Position numbers and translations under genes: made by a program. The notes beneath the pieces were generated by a model. The model was not told the DNA's origin. It did not search any database and saw only the letters and a program-made list of their open reading frames with translations. A DNA stretch of 42,875 bases from Chromatiales bacterium (GTDB taxonomy: Bacteria > Pseudomonadota > Gammaproteobacteria > Thiohalospirales > Thiohalospiraceae). The stretch lies in assembly GCA_026982395.1 (NCBI GenBank), contig JALSHD010000177.1, positions 1 to 42,875 on the forward strand. Direction: 5' to 3'. This document shows positions 26,498 through 38,147 of this stretch, piece after piece (the first letter of the stretch is position 1; every line of letters begins with the position of its first letter).

Positions 26498-27525
26498 TCA
26501 AGGAGCCGGAAACCTGCCAAACAGCCGCGCTCCTGCCATCAACAGAATCAATTGTAGCAGTTCATCCCAGGGATTACCTTTATCAACCCCCTTGACCAGC
26601 CGATCGATACGGGCCGCACGGCGCAGCATCTGCTGCCAGCGCTGGCTGTTGTGCCGCTGCAGACCCTGGCGCACTACCGGCTTGCGCTGCTCCCATATCC
26701 GATACTGGCGCATGGCCTGTTCCACCGGACAACCGGACTCCAGTTCGGAGGCCATCCCCTCCAGCAGACGGATCTCGCGGGCCAGCGCCCACAGCACCAG
26801 TACCGGCTCAACCCCCTCACCCCGCAATCCACGCAGGGTGCGTACAGTGCGGGGCACATCGCCGGAGAGCGCCGTATCGACCAGTTCGTAGATATTAAAA
26901 CGCGCACTGTCCGCCACTGCAGCAGTAATGTCATGCAACTCCAGCGGGCTCTCACCGTGGAGCAGATGCAGTTTCTCGATCTCTTGGGCGGCGGCAAGCA
27001 GGTTTCCTTCAACCCGTTCCGCCAGCAGATTGATCGCATCCTGGCTAGCCTGCATTCCTCTGGCCTGCAAACGGCGCCGTATCCAGCCCGGCAGTTCGTT
27101 CGGTTTTGGCGGCCACAGTTGTACCACCACGCCGCGCTGCTCCAGTGCCTGATACCATTTGCTGCGCCGGACGGAGGGGTCGATCTTTGCGCTGACAATC
27201 AACAATACACACTCTTCCGGCGGATTCTCCGCCCACGCCCGCAACGCCTTGCCACCGGCATCACCGGGCTTGCCGCCCGGCAGGCGCAGTTCGATCAGAC
27301 GCTGTTCGGCAAACAGTGACAGCTCGCTGGCCGCCGAGCCAAGCCGATCCCAGTTGAACCCCTTTTCAACACTCAACACCTCGCGTCCGGTAAACCCCTT
27401 CTCCCTGACCGCCCTGCGCACGGCATCAGTCGTCTCCGCCACCTGCAGTGGCTCATCTCCACCAATCAGGTAGATCGGCGCCAGCTCCCGGGCAAGATGG
27501 CCGGCAAGCTGCTCCCCGCGGAGTT

Positions 27526-27529
<4 letters not shown>
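26498..27529 (-). CDS. holA: DNA polymerase III delta subunit
   Basis: The 343-residue clamp-loader subunit opens the beta sliding clamp. The N-terminal domain starts IYLIGGDEPLQVAETTDAVR, and the middle and collar domains follow (RYxRLQARGMQ-like RRLQARGMQASQDAINLLAE, RFNIYELVDTALSGDVPRTV, ALAREIRLLEGMASEL). ATG 27529 overlaps the lptE stop in an ATGA. The stop codon TGA lies inside the right target repeat of the adjacent palindromic element, so insertion happened at the very end of the gene without changing the protein. Confidence 0.93.
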
Positions 27530-30527
<2,998 letters not shown>

Positions 30528-32081
30528 TTATCCCACACGGCGCAGGAAAATCATCCCGAGCATCCCGGCCATCAGTACGACAATCGGCAGATTCCCCCAT
30601 CTCACGTAGGGGGTAGCGCCCTGACGGGGCTGGATCACTCCGGTCAGCGCCGCCACCTCGAACTGCGGTGCAGTAGAGGTAATCCGGCCGCGATAATCGA
30701 TGATCGCGGTAATCCCGGTATTGGTCGCCCGCACCAGGGGGCGTCCCCCTTCAAGGGCACGCATGGAGGCTATCTGCAGATGCTGGTGAGGTCCGAAGCT
30801 GTCCCCCCACCAGGCATCGTTACTTACGTTTACCAGCAGATCTGCCTCGGGCAGGGTGCGGATCACCTCGGCACCAAAGGCATCTTCATAACAGATGGAG
30901 ATCCCTATCTTGTGGCCCGCTGCCTCCAGCAGAGGCTGGTCGGGAGAACCCGGGCTGAATGAGGACATGGGAAGATCAAAAAAAGCAATCAGACCGCGCA
31001 ACTGCTCCTCGAACGGGACAAAATCACCAAACGGCACCAAATGATACTTGCGGTAAAAACCCTGGCTGCTGCCCAGACTCATCATCGCGTTGTAATAGCG
31101 ACCGGTATCCTGATCGGTGATCGGCAACCCGACCAGCAGATCGGTGTTGTGCTCCTGCGCAGCCCGCTGCAGATGACTGATAAAACCGTCTCTCAGCTGA
31201 TAATAGAACGCAGTAACAGCCGTTTCCGGCCAGACGATCAGATCACTATCCCAGTGCTGTGCAGTCAGACCGGTATACAGCTCCAGATTTGGCCGCAATT
31301 GTTCGGGCAACCACTTGATCTCCTGCGGCACATTGCCCTGCAGCAGGGCTACCTTGAGCGGCTTGCCTTTTGGTTGAGTCCATTCGATCTGGCCTGCCAG
31401 CGCCGCCCCTGCCCAGAGAGCAAACAGCACAACCAGATAACGCCACCGGGAACCGGACCGGAATACTGCCAGTACAACCAGACCAGCGCTGAATGCTGCT
31501 GCCCATGAGACGCCATACTCTCCCAGCAGCGGCGCCAGACCGGCCAGAGGCGTGCCAATCTGGCTGACACCCAGGTTCAACCAGGGAAAACCGCTGAGGA
31601 ACCACCCACGCCACCACTCAAACAACGTCCACAGGGCCGGCAGAACCACCAGCAACTCCACCACCGGCACTGCTCCTTTGGTGCTTCGCCACCAGTTCAC
31701 TGTATACGCAGCGATAAAACCCAGCAAGGCCGGATACAAAGCCATGAAGGAGACAAACAGCAAGGTGAGAAGCACTGCCAGTGGAACACTGGCGGAGCCA
31801 AATTCATGTATGGAAACAAAGATCCAGGAGACGCCGACACCAAACATCCCGAGACCAAACAGCCAGCCGCGCCGGAATCCCTGGGCGGGGGTAAGAGTCA
31901 GCAGCACGGCAAACAGCAGGGCGGGAGAAAGAACAGCGACAGGAAACAGATGATAAGGGGCAAAGGCCAGCGGCAACAAAGCCCCTGCAACCAAGGCAAT
32001 CAGATCCCCGCGCCAACCCGCAGCCAATACACCAGGACTGTCATGAGCAGACAGCCTGGACAAAGCTTGAACCAGCCTCAT
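30528..32081 (-). CDS. lnt: Apolipoprotein N-acyltransferase
   Basis: This 517-residue inner-membrane enzyme adds the third acyl chain to lipoproteins such as LptE encoded nearby. About eight membrane helices fill residues 25-220, followed by a periplasmic nitrilase domain with the Glu-Lys-Cys triad: E in LIVWPETAVTAFY, K in FYRKYHLVPFGDF and C in GISICYEDAFG. A last helix closes the protein (VLMAGMLGMIFL). The usual corC-lnt order is present, with 33 bp between them. leuS follows 30 bp downstream. Confidence 0.97.
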   Translation of the reverse strand: MRLVQALSRLSAHDSPGVLAAGWRGDLIALVAGALLPLAFAPYHLFPVAVLSPALLFAVLLTLTPAQGFRRGWLFGLGMFGVGVSWIFVSIHEFGSASVPLAVLLTLLFVSFMALYPALLGFIAAYTVNWWRSTKGAVPVVELLVVLPALWTLFEWWRGWFLSGFPWLNLGVSQIGTPLAGLAPLLGEYGVSWAAAFSAGLVVLAVFRSGSRWRYLVVLFALWAGAALAGQIEWTQPKGKPLKVALLQGNVPQEIKWLPEQLRPNLELYTGLTAQHWDSDLIVWPETAVTAFYYQLRDGFISHLQRAAQEHNTDLLVGLPITDQDTGRYYNAMMSLGSSQGFYRKYHLVPFGDFVPFEEQLRGLIAFFDLPMSSFSPGSPDQPLLEAAGHKIGISICYEDAFGAEVIRTLPEADLLVNVSNDAWWGDSFGPHQHLQIASMRALEGGRPLVRATNTGITAIIDYRGRITSTAPQFEVAALTGVIQPRQGATPYVRWGNLPIVVLMAGMLGMIFLRRVG

Positions 32082-32114
32082 CTCCGGGTTGACAACAACC
32101 GTCCGGGCAACCGG

Positions 32115-33020
32115 TTAATGTTCACCCGGAACCGCCTCTTCCGGCTGCTTCACGGCATTTTCGATTTTGAACAGTTGCAACAGATGAACCCGCCGGTTAT
32201 CCGCCCGCAACACCTTGAACTGAAAATTGTCGAGGGTTACCGTTTCTCCGCGTTTGGGCATATGCCCAAAGCCATGCATCACCAGACCACCAATGGTATC
32301 AAACTCCTCGTCACTGAATTCCGTGCCGAAGTATTCATTGAATTCGTCAATGGGGGTCAGCGCCTTGACTGTATACCGGTTGGGGCTGTAGCGCATGATG
32401 TAGGTATCATCGTCGAAATCATGCTCATCCTCAATCTCGCCTACAATCTGCTCAAGCACATCCTCTATGGTAACCAGCCCTGCCACCCCTCCATACTCGT
32501 CAACCACGATTGCCATGTGATTGCGGCTGGCCCGAAACTCTTTCAGCAACACGTTGAGGCGCTTGCTCTCGGGAATGAATGCCGCCGGACGCAGCGCCTC
32601 GCGAATATCAAATATCGCATCATCTCCCTGGGCAAGCCAGGCAAGCAGATCCTTGGCCAGCAGAATGCCGATAATCTCGTCACGACTCTCCCCGATAACC
32701 GGAAAGCGGGAGTGGGCAGACTCGATAATCACGGGAAGATAGGAGCGGGGATCGGCATCATGCTCCACAACAACCATCTGCGAGCGCGGGATCATGATAT
32801 CCCTCACCTGCATCTCGGCCACCTGCAAAACGCCTTCAATCATCGCCAGGGCATCACTGTCCAGCAAGCCGCGGCGTGATGCATCACGCATCACCTCGAG
32901 TAGCTCTTCCCTGCTGCGGGGCTCTCCCTGATAGAGAACCTGGCCGATTTTTTCCAGCCAGGAGCGTTGCGGCTTCTCTCCGTCCACCGCGGAACTGTCA
33001 GATTGACCTTCTTCGTTCAT
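32115..33020 (-). CDS. corC: CorC/HlyC-type CBS-pair transporter-associated protein
   Basis: This 301-residue cytoplasmic protein has no membrane part. After an N-terminal helix (EELLEVMRDASRRGLLDSDA) there are two CBS domains (about 65-190: DIMIPRSQMVVVEHDADPRS, then NHMAIVVDEYGGVAGLVTIE) and a C-terminal CorC/HlyC domain (NRYTVKALTPIDEFNEYF). The family is linked to magnesium and cobalt efflux and to envelope stress. It is placed between ybeY and lnt as in E. coli (ybeX). Confidence 0.95.
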   Translation of the reverse strand: MNEEGQSDSSAVDGEKPQRSWLEKIGQVLYQGEPRSREELLEVMRDASRRGLLDSDALAMIEGVLQVAEMQVRDIMIPRSQMVVVEHDADPRSYLPVIIESAHSRFPVIGESRDEIIGILLAKDLLAWLAQGDDAIFDIREALRPAAFIPESKRLNVLLKEFRASRNHMAIVVDEYGGVAGLVTIEDVLEQIVGEIEDEHDFDDDTYIMRYSPNRYTVKALTPIDEFNEYFGTEFSDEEFDTIGGLVMHGFGHMPKRGETVTLDNFQFKVLRADNRRVHLLQLFKIENAVKQPEEAVPGEH

Positions 33021-33032
33021 ACTCCGTTCACA

Positions 33033-33500
33033 TTAGTAAGGGTTCTTATAGCCTAATCTGGCCAGGATGAAAATTTCAAGCATTTCCATCTCCTGCCTCT
33101 GCTGTGGTTCGATATGGTCATACCCCAGCAGGTGCAGAACACCGTGGACGATCATATGCGCCCAGTGGGCCATTACCGGCTTGTCCTGCTCAGCCGCCTG
33201 TTGTTCCACGACTGATGCACATATTACCAGATCACCCAGCAACGGGAGCGTTACCCCGGGAGGATTTTCAAAGGGAAACGAGAGCACGTTAGTAGGGGCG
33301 TCTTTGTGGCGATAGCTCCGGTTCAAACGGGCGCTCTCCTCCGGTTCCACGATGCGAACCGTCAGCTCTGCCTCCCGCCCGGCAAAGCCAGCCCCTTCAA
33401 GCGTAGCCCGCACCCATCTCTCGATACGCTCTCCGCCGGGTATTCCCGCCATTTTCTCTACAGCGGATTGCAGATCTATGACAATAGCGCAACTGCTCAC
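33033..33500 (-). CDS. ybeY: Endoribonuclease YbeY (16S rRNA maturation)
   Basis: The zinc site HGVLHLLGYDH is intact, and NVLSFPFENPPGV and LGDLVICASVVEQQAAEQ are typical. YbeY matures the 3' end of 16S rRNA and takes part in ribosome quality control. The start is unclear because no ATG is in frame. GTG 33500 gives 155 residues, the E. coli length, and puts IVIDLQ where relatives begin. A TTG at 33533 overlaps the ybeZ stop in a TTGA and would add 11 residues. I use GTG 33500. It is part of the miaB-ybeZ-ybeY-corC-lnt operon. Confidence 0.9.
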   Translation of the reverse strand: MSSCAIVIDLQSAVEKMAGIPGGERIERWVRATLEGAGFAGREAELTVRIVEPEESARLNRSYRHKDAPTNVLSFPFENPPGVTLPLLGDLVICASVVEQQAAEQDKPVMAHWAHMIVHGVLHLLGYDHIEPQQRQEMEMLEIFILARLGYKNPY

Positions 33501-33529
33501 CACAAAGGATTGCCAGTCATGGATACGGG

Positions 33530-34495
33530 TCAATCCTCAAAGTTCTCGTAGGCCGTCACAATACGCTGCACCAGCTGATGGCGCACCACATCCCTGGCCT
33601 GAAAAAAGGTAAAACCGACGCCTTCCACTCCCTTCAGTACCTCGACCACATGGCGCAGCCCGGAACGGCTACCCCGTGGCAGATCGATCTGGGTCACATC
33701 GCCGGTAATCACCGCCCTGGAACCAAAACCGATCCGGGTAAGAAACATCTTCATCTGCTCCAAAGTAGTATTCTGCGCCTCATCAAGAATGATGAACGAT
33801 TCATTGAGGGTGCGCCCCCGCATATAGGCCAGCGGCGCCACCTCGATCACATTGCGCTCGATCAGTTTGGCAACGCGCTCGAACCCGAGCATCTCATACA
33901 ACGCATCATAGAGAGGGCGCAGGTAGGGATCGATCTTCTGGGCCAAGTCACCCGGCAGAAAACCAAGCCGCTCCCCGGCCTCGACTGCAGGACGAGTCAG
34001 AACAATACGTCTCACCTTGTCCTGCTCCAGCTCCTGAACAGCGCTGGCCACCGCCAGATAGGTCTTGCCGGTTCCAGCAGGGCCGATACCGAAGATGGCA
34101 TCCTCCTGCTGAATCTGCCACAGATACTGCTGCTGATTGGCTCCGCGCCCCCGAATCCGGCCCCGGGGGGTTTGGATAACAAGCTCCGGAATCCCGGTCA
34201 TCTCCTGCTCCAGCAGGCTGTCAACGCCAGACTCCTGGAGAAACAGATGCACACCAGAAGGGGTCAGCGGCGTTTCCACCGTCTCACGGTACAGCTCCTG
34301 AACCACCTTGCTAGCCAGTTGAGCCGCGCCACTGCCACCAATAACACGAAAGGCGTTGCCACGGTTGTTGATCTCCACTCCCAGACGACGTTCAATCTGG
34401 CGAAGGTGCTCATCAAACTGACCGCAAAGATTGGCAAGACGCTGATTGTCGGCAGGCTCAAGATCAAAATCGATGGTTTGCAGGGTTTCACTCAT
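33530..34495 (-). CDS. ybeZ: PhoH-like ATPase YbeZ
   Basis: This 321-residue P-loop NTPase works with YbeY, probably as an RNA helicase-like partner. The Walker A is [14 protein letters not shown], the Walker B region is [15 protein letters not shown], and the sensor motif is [15 protein letters not shown]. An N-terminal KH-like portion (about 40-75, [18 protein letters not shown]) is usual. ATG 34495 overlaps the miaB stop in an ATGA. Confidence 0.96.
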   Translation of the reverse strand: MSETLQTIDFDLEPADNQRLANLCGQFDEHLRQIERRLGVEINNRGNAFRVIGGSGAAQLASKVVQELYRETVETPLTPSGVHLFLQESGVDSLLEQEMTGIPELVIQTPRGRIRGRGANQQQYLWQIQQEDAIFGIGPAGTGKTYLAVASAVQELEQDKVRRIVLTRPAVEAGERLGFLPGDLAQKIDPYLRPLYDALYEMLGFERVAKLIERNVIEVAPLAYMRGRTLNESFIILDEAQNTTLEQMKMFLTRIGFGSRAVITGDVTQIDLPRGSRSGLRHVVEVLKGVEGVGFTFFQARDVVRHQLVQRIVTAYENFED

Positions 34496-35847
34496 GCATG
34501 AGCACTCTGCGGAACGGATTGCACCACCAACTCACCACGCAGGGAGTTTGGTAACGCTTCGGTAATCATCACCTCGGCAAACTGCCCGATCAACGACTCA
34601 TCAGCAGCATCAAAATTGACCACCCGGTTGTTTTCGGTGCGACCCGCCAGCTGCCGGCTGTCCTTGCGGGACACCCCTTCAACCAGAACACGCTGTACCG
34701 TACCCGTCATGGCACGGCTAATCTCCGCAGCCTGCTGGCTGATGCGTTGCTGCAGAATGGCAAGGCGCTGTTTTTTTACTTCCGGAGCAACATCATCCGG
34801 CAGGTTGGCAGCGGGCGTACCGGGCCGGGCACTGTAGATAAAACTGAACGAGTGGTCGAAACCCACGCTGGCGATAAGATTCATGGTCGCCTCAAAATCC
34901 GCATCACTCTCACCAGGAAAACCGACAATAAAATCGGAGGAGATGGAGATATCCGGCCGCACGGCACGCAGACGCCGGATGATCCGTTTGTACTCCAGTA
35001 TACTGTGACCCCGCTTCATCATCGCCAGAATGCGATCCGAGCCGCTCTGTACCGGCAGGTGCAGATGACTGACCAGCTGCGGAATGTCTGCATAGGCCTG
35101 GATCAGGCTGCTGCTCATCTCCACCGGATGAGAGGTGGTATAACGAATCCGCTCGATACCGTCCACCGCCGCCACATAGGAGATAAGCAGTGCCAGATCG
35201 GCATGCTCGCCATCATCCATGAGCCCCCGGTAGGCATTGACATTTTGACCCAGCAGGTTTACCTCGCGAACCCCCTGCTCCGCCAGCTGCACCACCTCTG
35301 CAATTACATCATCAAACGGGCGACTTATCTCCTCACCGCGGGTATAGGGAACAACACAGTAGGTGCAGTACTTGCTGCACCCCTCCATGACGGCAACATA
35401 GGCCGACGGTCCTTCAGCGCGCGGTTCGGGAAGACGGTCGAATTTCTCGATTTCGGGAAAGGAGACATCAATCACCCCGCCCTGACCCGCCTGGACATCA
35501 TCCAGCATCTGCGGAAGGCGGTGCAGGGTCTGCGGACCGAACACCAGGTCCACGCAGGGGGCGCGCTTGCGCAAAAGCTCTCCCTCCTGACTGGCCACAC
35601 AGCCACCCACCCCAATCACAAGCCCCGGGCGCTTCTCTTTCAGCTCCCGCCACATACCCAGTTGAGAGAATACCTTCTCCTGCGCTTTTTCACGGATCGA
35701 ACAGGTATTAAGCAATAGCAGATCCGCCTGTTCCGCCTCGCTCACAAGTTCAAAGCCATGCGATGCATTGAGCACATCCGCCATTTTTGCGGAGTCATAC
35801 TCATTCATCTGACAACCAAACGTCTTGACATAAAGCTTGCGCTTCAT
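34492..35847 (-). CDS. miaB: tRNA-2-methylthio-N6-dimethylallyladenosine synthase MiaB
   Basis: This 451-residue radical SAM methylthiotransferase modifies A37 of tRNAs reading UNN codons. The UPF0004 domain has its three cluster Cys in [20 protein letters not shown] and GVGGCVASQ. The radical SAM motif is [15 protein letters not shown]. The TRAM domain is at the end ([15 protein letters not shown]). ATG 35847 is chosen over a TTG seven codons upstream. A G-rich ribosome site (GAGAGGGG) lies about 11 bases before it. Confidence 0.97.
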   Translation of the reverse strand: MKRKLYVKTFGCQMNEYDSAKMADVLNASHGFELVSEAEQADLLLLNTCSIREKAQEKVFSQLGMWRELKEKRPGLVIGVGGCVASQEGELLRKRAPCVDLVFGPQTLHRLPQMLDDVQAGQGGVIDVSFPEIEKFDRLPEPRAEGPSAYVAVMEGCSKYCTYCVVPYTRGEEISRPFDDVIAEVVQLAEQGVREVNLLGQNVNAYRGLMDDGEHADLALLISYVAAVDGIERIRYTTSHPVEMSSSLIQAYADIPQLVSHLHLPVQSGSDRILAMMKRGHSILEYKRIIRRLRAVRPDISISSDFIVGFPGESDADFEATMNLIASVGFDHSFSFIYSARPGTPAANLPDDVAPEVKKQRLAILQQRISQQAAEISRAMTGTVQRVLVEGVSRKDSRQLAGRTENNRVVNFDAADESLIGQFAEVMITEALPNSLRGELVVQSVPQSAHA

Positions 35848-35868
35848 GGAAACAGATACCCCTCTCAA

Positions 35869-35893
35869 CGGTAAAATAGTTGGAATTTTACCG
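35869..35893 (-). promoter_or_regulatory. Perfect 9-bp stem-loop upstream of miaB
   Basis: CGGTAAAAT and ATTTTACCG pair perfectly around a 7-base loop. It lies 21 bases before the miaB start, next to the ribosome site, and 60 bases after the cheV stop. It could end the cheV transcript or influence miaB translation. No U-run follows. Confidence 0.4.
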
Positions 35894-35952
35894 CAGAGCA
35901 GCTACCCTCCACAATCCCCGGCGCTCTGGCAAGGGAGCATCAATGATGCCAA

Positions 35953-36909
35953 TCACATAGTGTTCTTCTCTTTCAGCAACGGAAGCAACACCTCTGCCAG
36001 CTCCTTGGGCTTAAATTTGCCCACATAGGCATCAGCGCCAACGCTTTTGCCTATGTTGCTGTTCGCAGCCGCAGACAGTGACGAGTGCATAATGACAGGA
36101 ACTCCGGCAAAGCGTTTGTCGCTTTTGATCTTTTTGGTCAGAACATAACCATCCATTTCCGGCATCTCGACGTCGGTCAGTATAAAGTCAAGCTTGTCCG
36201 CTACTGTCAACCCTTCTGCTTCGGCCTCGGCCGCTATCTTGTTGAGCTTTTCCCACGCCTGTTTACCGTTCTTTGCACTGGTATGATTGATTCCCATCCG
36301 ATCCATGGTCATCTCGATCTGGGTGCGCGCAACCGAAGAATCATCAGCAAAAAACATAGTTGCCGGCATTTCGGCCTTCCCTATTCCATCGAACAGATGG
36401 GGATCGGCAGTTCGGCCGGTAGTCTCATCCAGTATCTTTTCCACATCCAGTATCATTACGATACGATTGTCTTTCAAATCAGCAACAGCAGTGACCAAAC
36501 CACCGTGCCGGTGCGCCATCATCGCGGGAGGCTCCTTGATGGAACTCCACTCCATGCGCACAATTTGATCCACCGAATCAACCAGAAAGCCCTGCATGTT
36601 ATAGTTATATTCGGTGACGATCAGAGCATCCGGCTTACTGCTTACATGGACATCACAAAAGTGCGACATGTGGATAACCGGGATCATCACCCCACGCAAA
36701 CTTACCATCCCCTCCACACCGGGAGGCATGTCTGGGGCACGCACAATTTCCGGAACCCGCAGCACCTCCCTGACCTTGAATACATTAATCCCGAACATCT
36801 CTTCGCGTCCGCTGTTCTCATCTACGCCGAGACTGAATAGCAGGATTTCCAGCCGGTTGGCTCCCGCCAGACCAGTTCGATCATCTACTGACTTTAGAAA
36901 ATTTGACAT
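35953..36909 (-). CDS. cheV: Chemotaxis coupling protein CheV
   Basis: This 318-residue protein has a CheW-like scaffold (about 15-165: FGINVFKVREVLRVPEIVRA, then MVSLRGVMIPVIHMSHFCDV) and a C-terminal receiver domain (about 180-315) with the acidic pair FADDSS, the phospho-Asp in FILTDVEMPEMDGY and the Lys in YVGKFKPKE. It couples methyl-accepting receptors to CheA and can be phosphorylated for adaptation. It stands apart from any chemotaxis operon. There is no obvious flagellar sigma-28 promoter upstream. Confidence 0.95.
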   Translation of the reverse strand: MSNFLKSVDDRTGLAGANRLEILLFSLGVDENSGREEMFGINVFKVREVLRVPEIVRAPDMPPGVEGMVSLRGVMIPVIHMSHFCDVHVSSKPDALIVTEYNYNMQGFLVDSVDQIVRMEWSSIKEPPAMMAHRHGGLVTAVADLKDNRIVMILDVEKILDETTGRTADPHLFDGIGKAEMPATMFFADDSSVARTQIEMTMDRMGINHTSAKNGKQAWEKLNKIAAEAEAEGLTVADKLDFILTDVEMPEMDGYVLTKKIKSDKRFAGVPVIMHSSLSAAANSNIGKSVGADAYVGKFKPKELAEVLLPLLKEKNTM

Positions 36910-36963
36910 CGCTCACAACCCTGTTTGTCCAATTACAAACCATACACCAGCCATCAGCTGACC

Positions 36964-36978
36964 CAGACAACTTGTCTG
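36964..36978. promoter_or_regulatory. 15-bp palindrome upstream of cheV
   Basis: CAGACAA-C-TTGTCTG is a perfect inverted repeat 55 bases before the cheV ATG. Size and position fit a binding site for a dimeric regulator. No known consensus is claimed. Confidence 0.35.
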
Positions 36979-37150
36979 ACAGGATGCCCAACAAAGTGCC
37001 GAACAATAATGACCGGTCACTACCCAATAACGGCCAACCGGTCGATGTACTTGAGAGTTATTCCATAATTCACCGGGCAGACTGCTTACATCCCTCTGAC
37101 TAACCCGGTCGGATTGGCACAACTATCAAACCGATACCTGAAACTGCAGC
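36979..37150. other. Intergenic spacer between cheV and the second island
   Basis: There is no supported gene in this stretch. Short frames on both strands lack ribosome sites and homology. It probably contains the distal part of the cheV promoter region. Confidence 0.4.
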
Positions 37151-37225
37151 GCATCTCTAAAAACAGAGATTTTTTTGCGAGAGTGAGGGTGAATCGCTTC
37201 GAACGGCTATGGAAAAAACTCCATG
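37151..37225. mobile_element. Short degenerate copy of the 25510-25742 element
   Basis: Positions 37151-37183 match 25512-25544 in 28 of 33 bases (GCATCTCTAAAAACAG, then a T-run and GCGAGAG). CGGCTATGGAAAAAACTCCAT (37205-37225 region) resembles the right end of the longer copy. The interior is reduced to about 20 bases. It stands just before the promoter of the second toxin-antitoxin pair. Confidence 0.5.
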
Positions 37226-37227
37226 AT

Positions 37228-37285
37228 ACGGTGACACGTAATCACCGTTATGCTTCTTGAAAGCACCGTTAACAAGTGCTATAAA
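37228..37285 (+). promoter_or_regulatory. Promoter and hairpin of the second toxin-antitoxin pair
   Basis: TTGAAA (37257-37262), a spacer of exactly 17 bases and TATAAA (37280-37285) form a strong sigma-70-like promoter 36 bases before the antitoxin ATG. Just upstream, ACGGTGA and TCACCGT (37228-37248) make a perfect 7-bp inverted repeat, a plausible repressor site. Confidence 0.65.
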
Positions 37286-37321
37286 CAGGTCTACTTTTTA
37301 TTCTTGTCGAGGCCTAATCCT

Positions 37322-37591
37322 ATGCAAATCAAGTTTTCAGAAGATGTGATTCCCCTTTCTGACCTCAAAGTTAACCCTGGAAAGGTCGTAAATCGAGCTA
37401 AAGATACCCGTCGCCCCATTCTTCTCACTAGTCGTGGCCGGGGTATTGCTGTTGTGCAATGCCTTGATGAATATGAAAAAAATGAGGAGGAAAGGGAGTT
37501 TATGAGGGCTGTGGCTCAGGGGTTAATAGATATCAGAGAAGGAAATGAGCTACAGCTGGGAGAGGTGAAAAAGAAGCTGGGTATCGAATAA
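37322..37591 (+). CDS. Phd/YefM-type antitoxin
   Basis: This 89-residue protein reads FSEDVIPLSDLKVNPGKVVN then RPILLTSRGRGIAVVQCLDE, the Phd/YefM fold that folds as a dimer on DNA, followed by a charged C-terminal helix (EVKKKLGIE). ATG 37322 has GAGG nine bases upstream. Base composition is clearly more A+T-rich than the core genes, suggesting transfer. The stop touches the toxin start (TAA-ATG). Confidence 0.88.
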   Translation: MQIKFSEDVIPLSDLKVNPGKVVNRAKDTRRPILLTSRGRGIAVVQCLDEYEKNEEEREFMRAVAQGLIDIREGNELQLGEVKKKLGIE

Positions 37592-37891
37592 ATGAAAATT
37601 TTCATTACCAACTCAGCTATTAGTGATTTTGAGAGTATTAAAGAATACTACGAGGAAGAAGGTATTCCTCATATAGACAAACAATTCGTGTCATCAATTA
37701 TTGATCGCATTTATACATTGCGTGATAACCCTGATATTGGAAGAATGGTTCCAGAGTTTGATGAACCTAAAATCAGGGAGCTTATCCATTCGCCATTTCG
37801 TGTTGTTTATCTAAGAGAGCAATGGTCAATTCATGTGGTTAGAGTATGGCACAGTGAAAGAAAACTCATCTTGCCAGAAACCGAAACATAA
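37592..37891 (+). CDS. ParE/RelE-superfamily toxin
   Basis: This 99-residue protein is ParE-like: FITNSAISDFESIKEYYEEE, a long helical hairpin, DNPDIGRMVPEF then IRELIHSPFRVVYLREQWSI and VVRVWHSERKL. ParE members poison DNA gyrase and RelE members cut mRNA; the pattern PxxGRxVPE and the REL..SPFRVVY strand favour ParE. The putative partner is the antitoxin directly upstream. The pair is A+T-rich and lies in a synteny break beside serC, three kilobases from gyrA. Confidence 0.88.
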   Translation: MKIFITNSAISDFESIKEYYEEEGIPHIDKQFVSSIIDRIYTLRDNPDIGRMVPEFDEPKIRELIHSPFRVVYLREQWSIHVVRVWHSERKLILPETET

Positions 37892-37909
37892 AGGCGCTTC
37901 AAGAGAATA

Positions 37910-38030
37910 TTCAGAATTCTGTGTCAGCGGTTATGACAGAGCAAAATGCTCATCCAATCTCCCCTTGGAGAGTGTTCAAAATTCTGTGTCGGCGGTTATC
38001 ACAGAGCAAGATGCTCATCCAATCTCCCCT
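37910..38030 (+). repeat. Two tandem 56-bp repeats with internal hairpins
   Basis: Unit 1 (37910-37964) and unit 2 (37975-38030) share TTCARAATTCTGTGTCRGCG, GGTTATSACAGAGCAARATG and CTCATCCAATCTCCCCT with few differences, at a 65-bp period. Within each, GAGCA/TGCTC and (in unit 2) TCTGTG/CACAGA can pair. In unit 1 one frame reads MTEQNAHPISP and in unit 2 VITEQDAHPISP. AAAATTCTGTGTC-type ends recall IS256-family termini, which is a guess. Confidence 0.6.
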
Positions 38031-38147
38031 CGAAATGGATTGCCAGTTGCGAGAGGGTCAGGTTCCAGTTCTGCACCGGATGGGTCCAACGTTCGGAGGC
38101 CTTCAGTATACCGGCATAGAGCAGTTTGTATAAGCTGTTCTCGCTGG

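Noticed and set aside
37910-38030. Possible CRISPR array
   Set aside because: Only two units, 56 bp each with a 10-bp spacer; not the size or regularity of CRISPR repeats and no cas genes.
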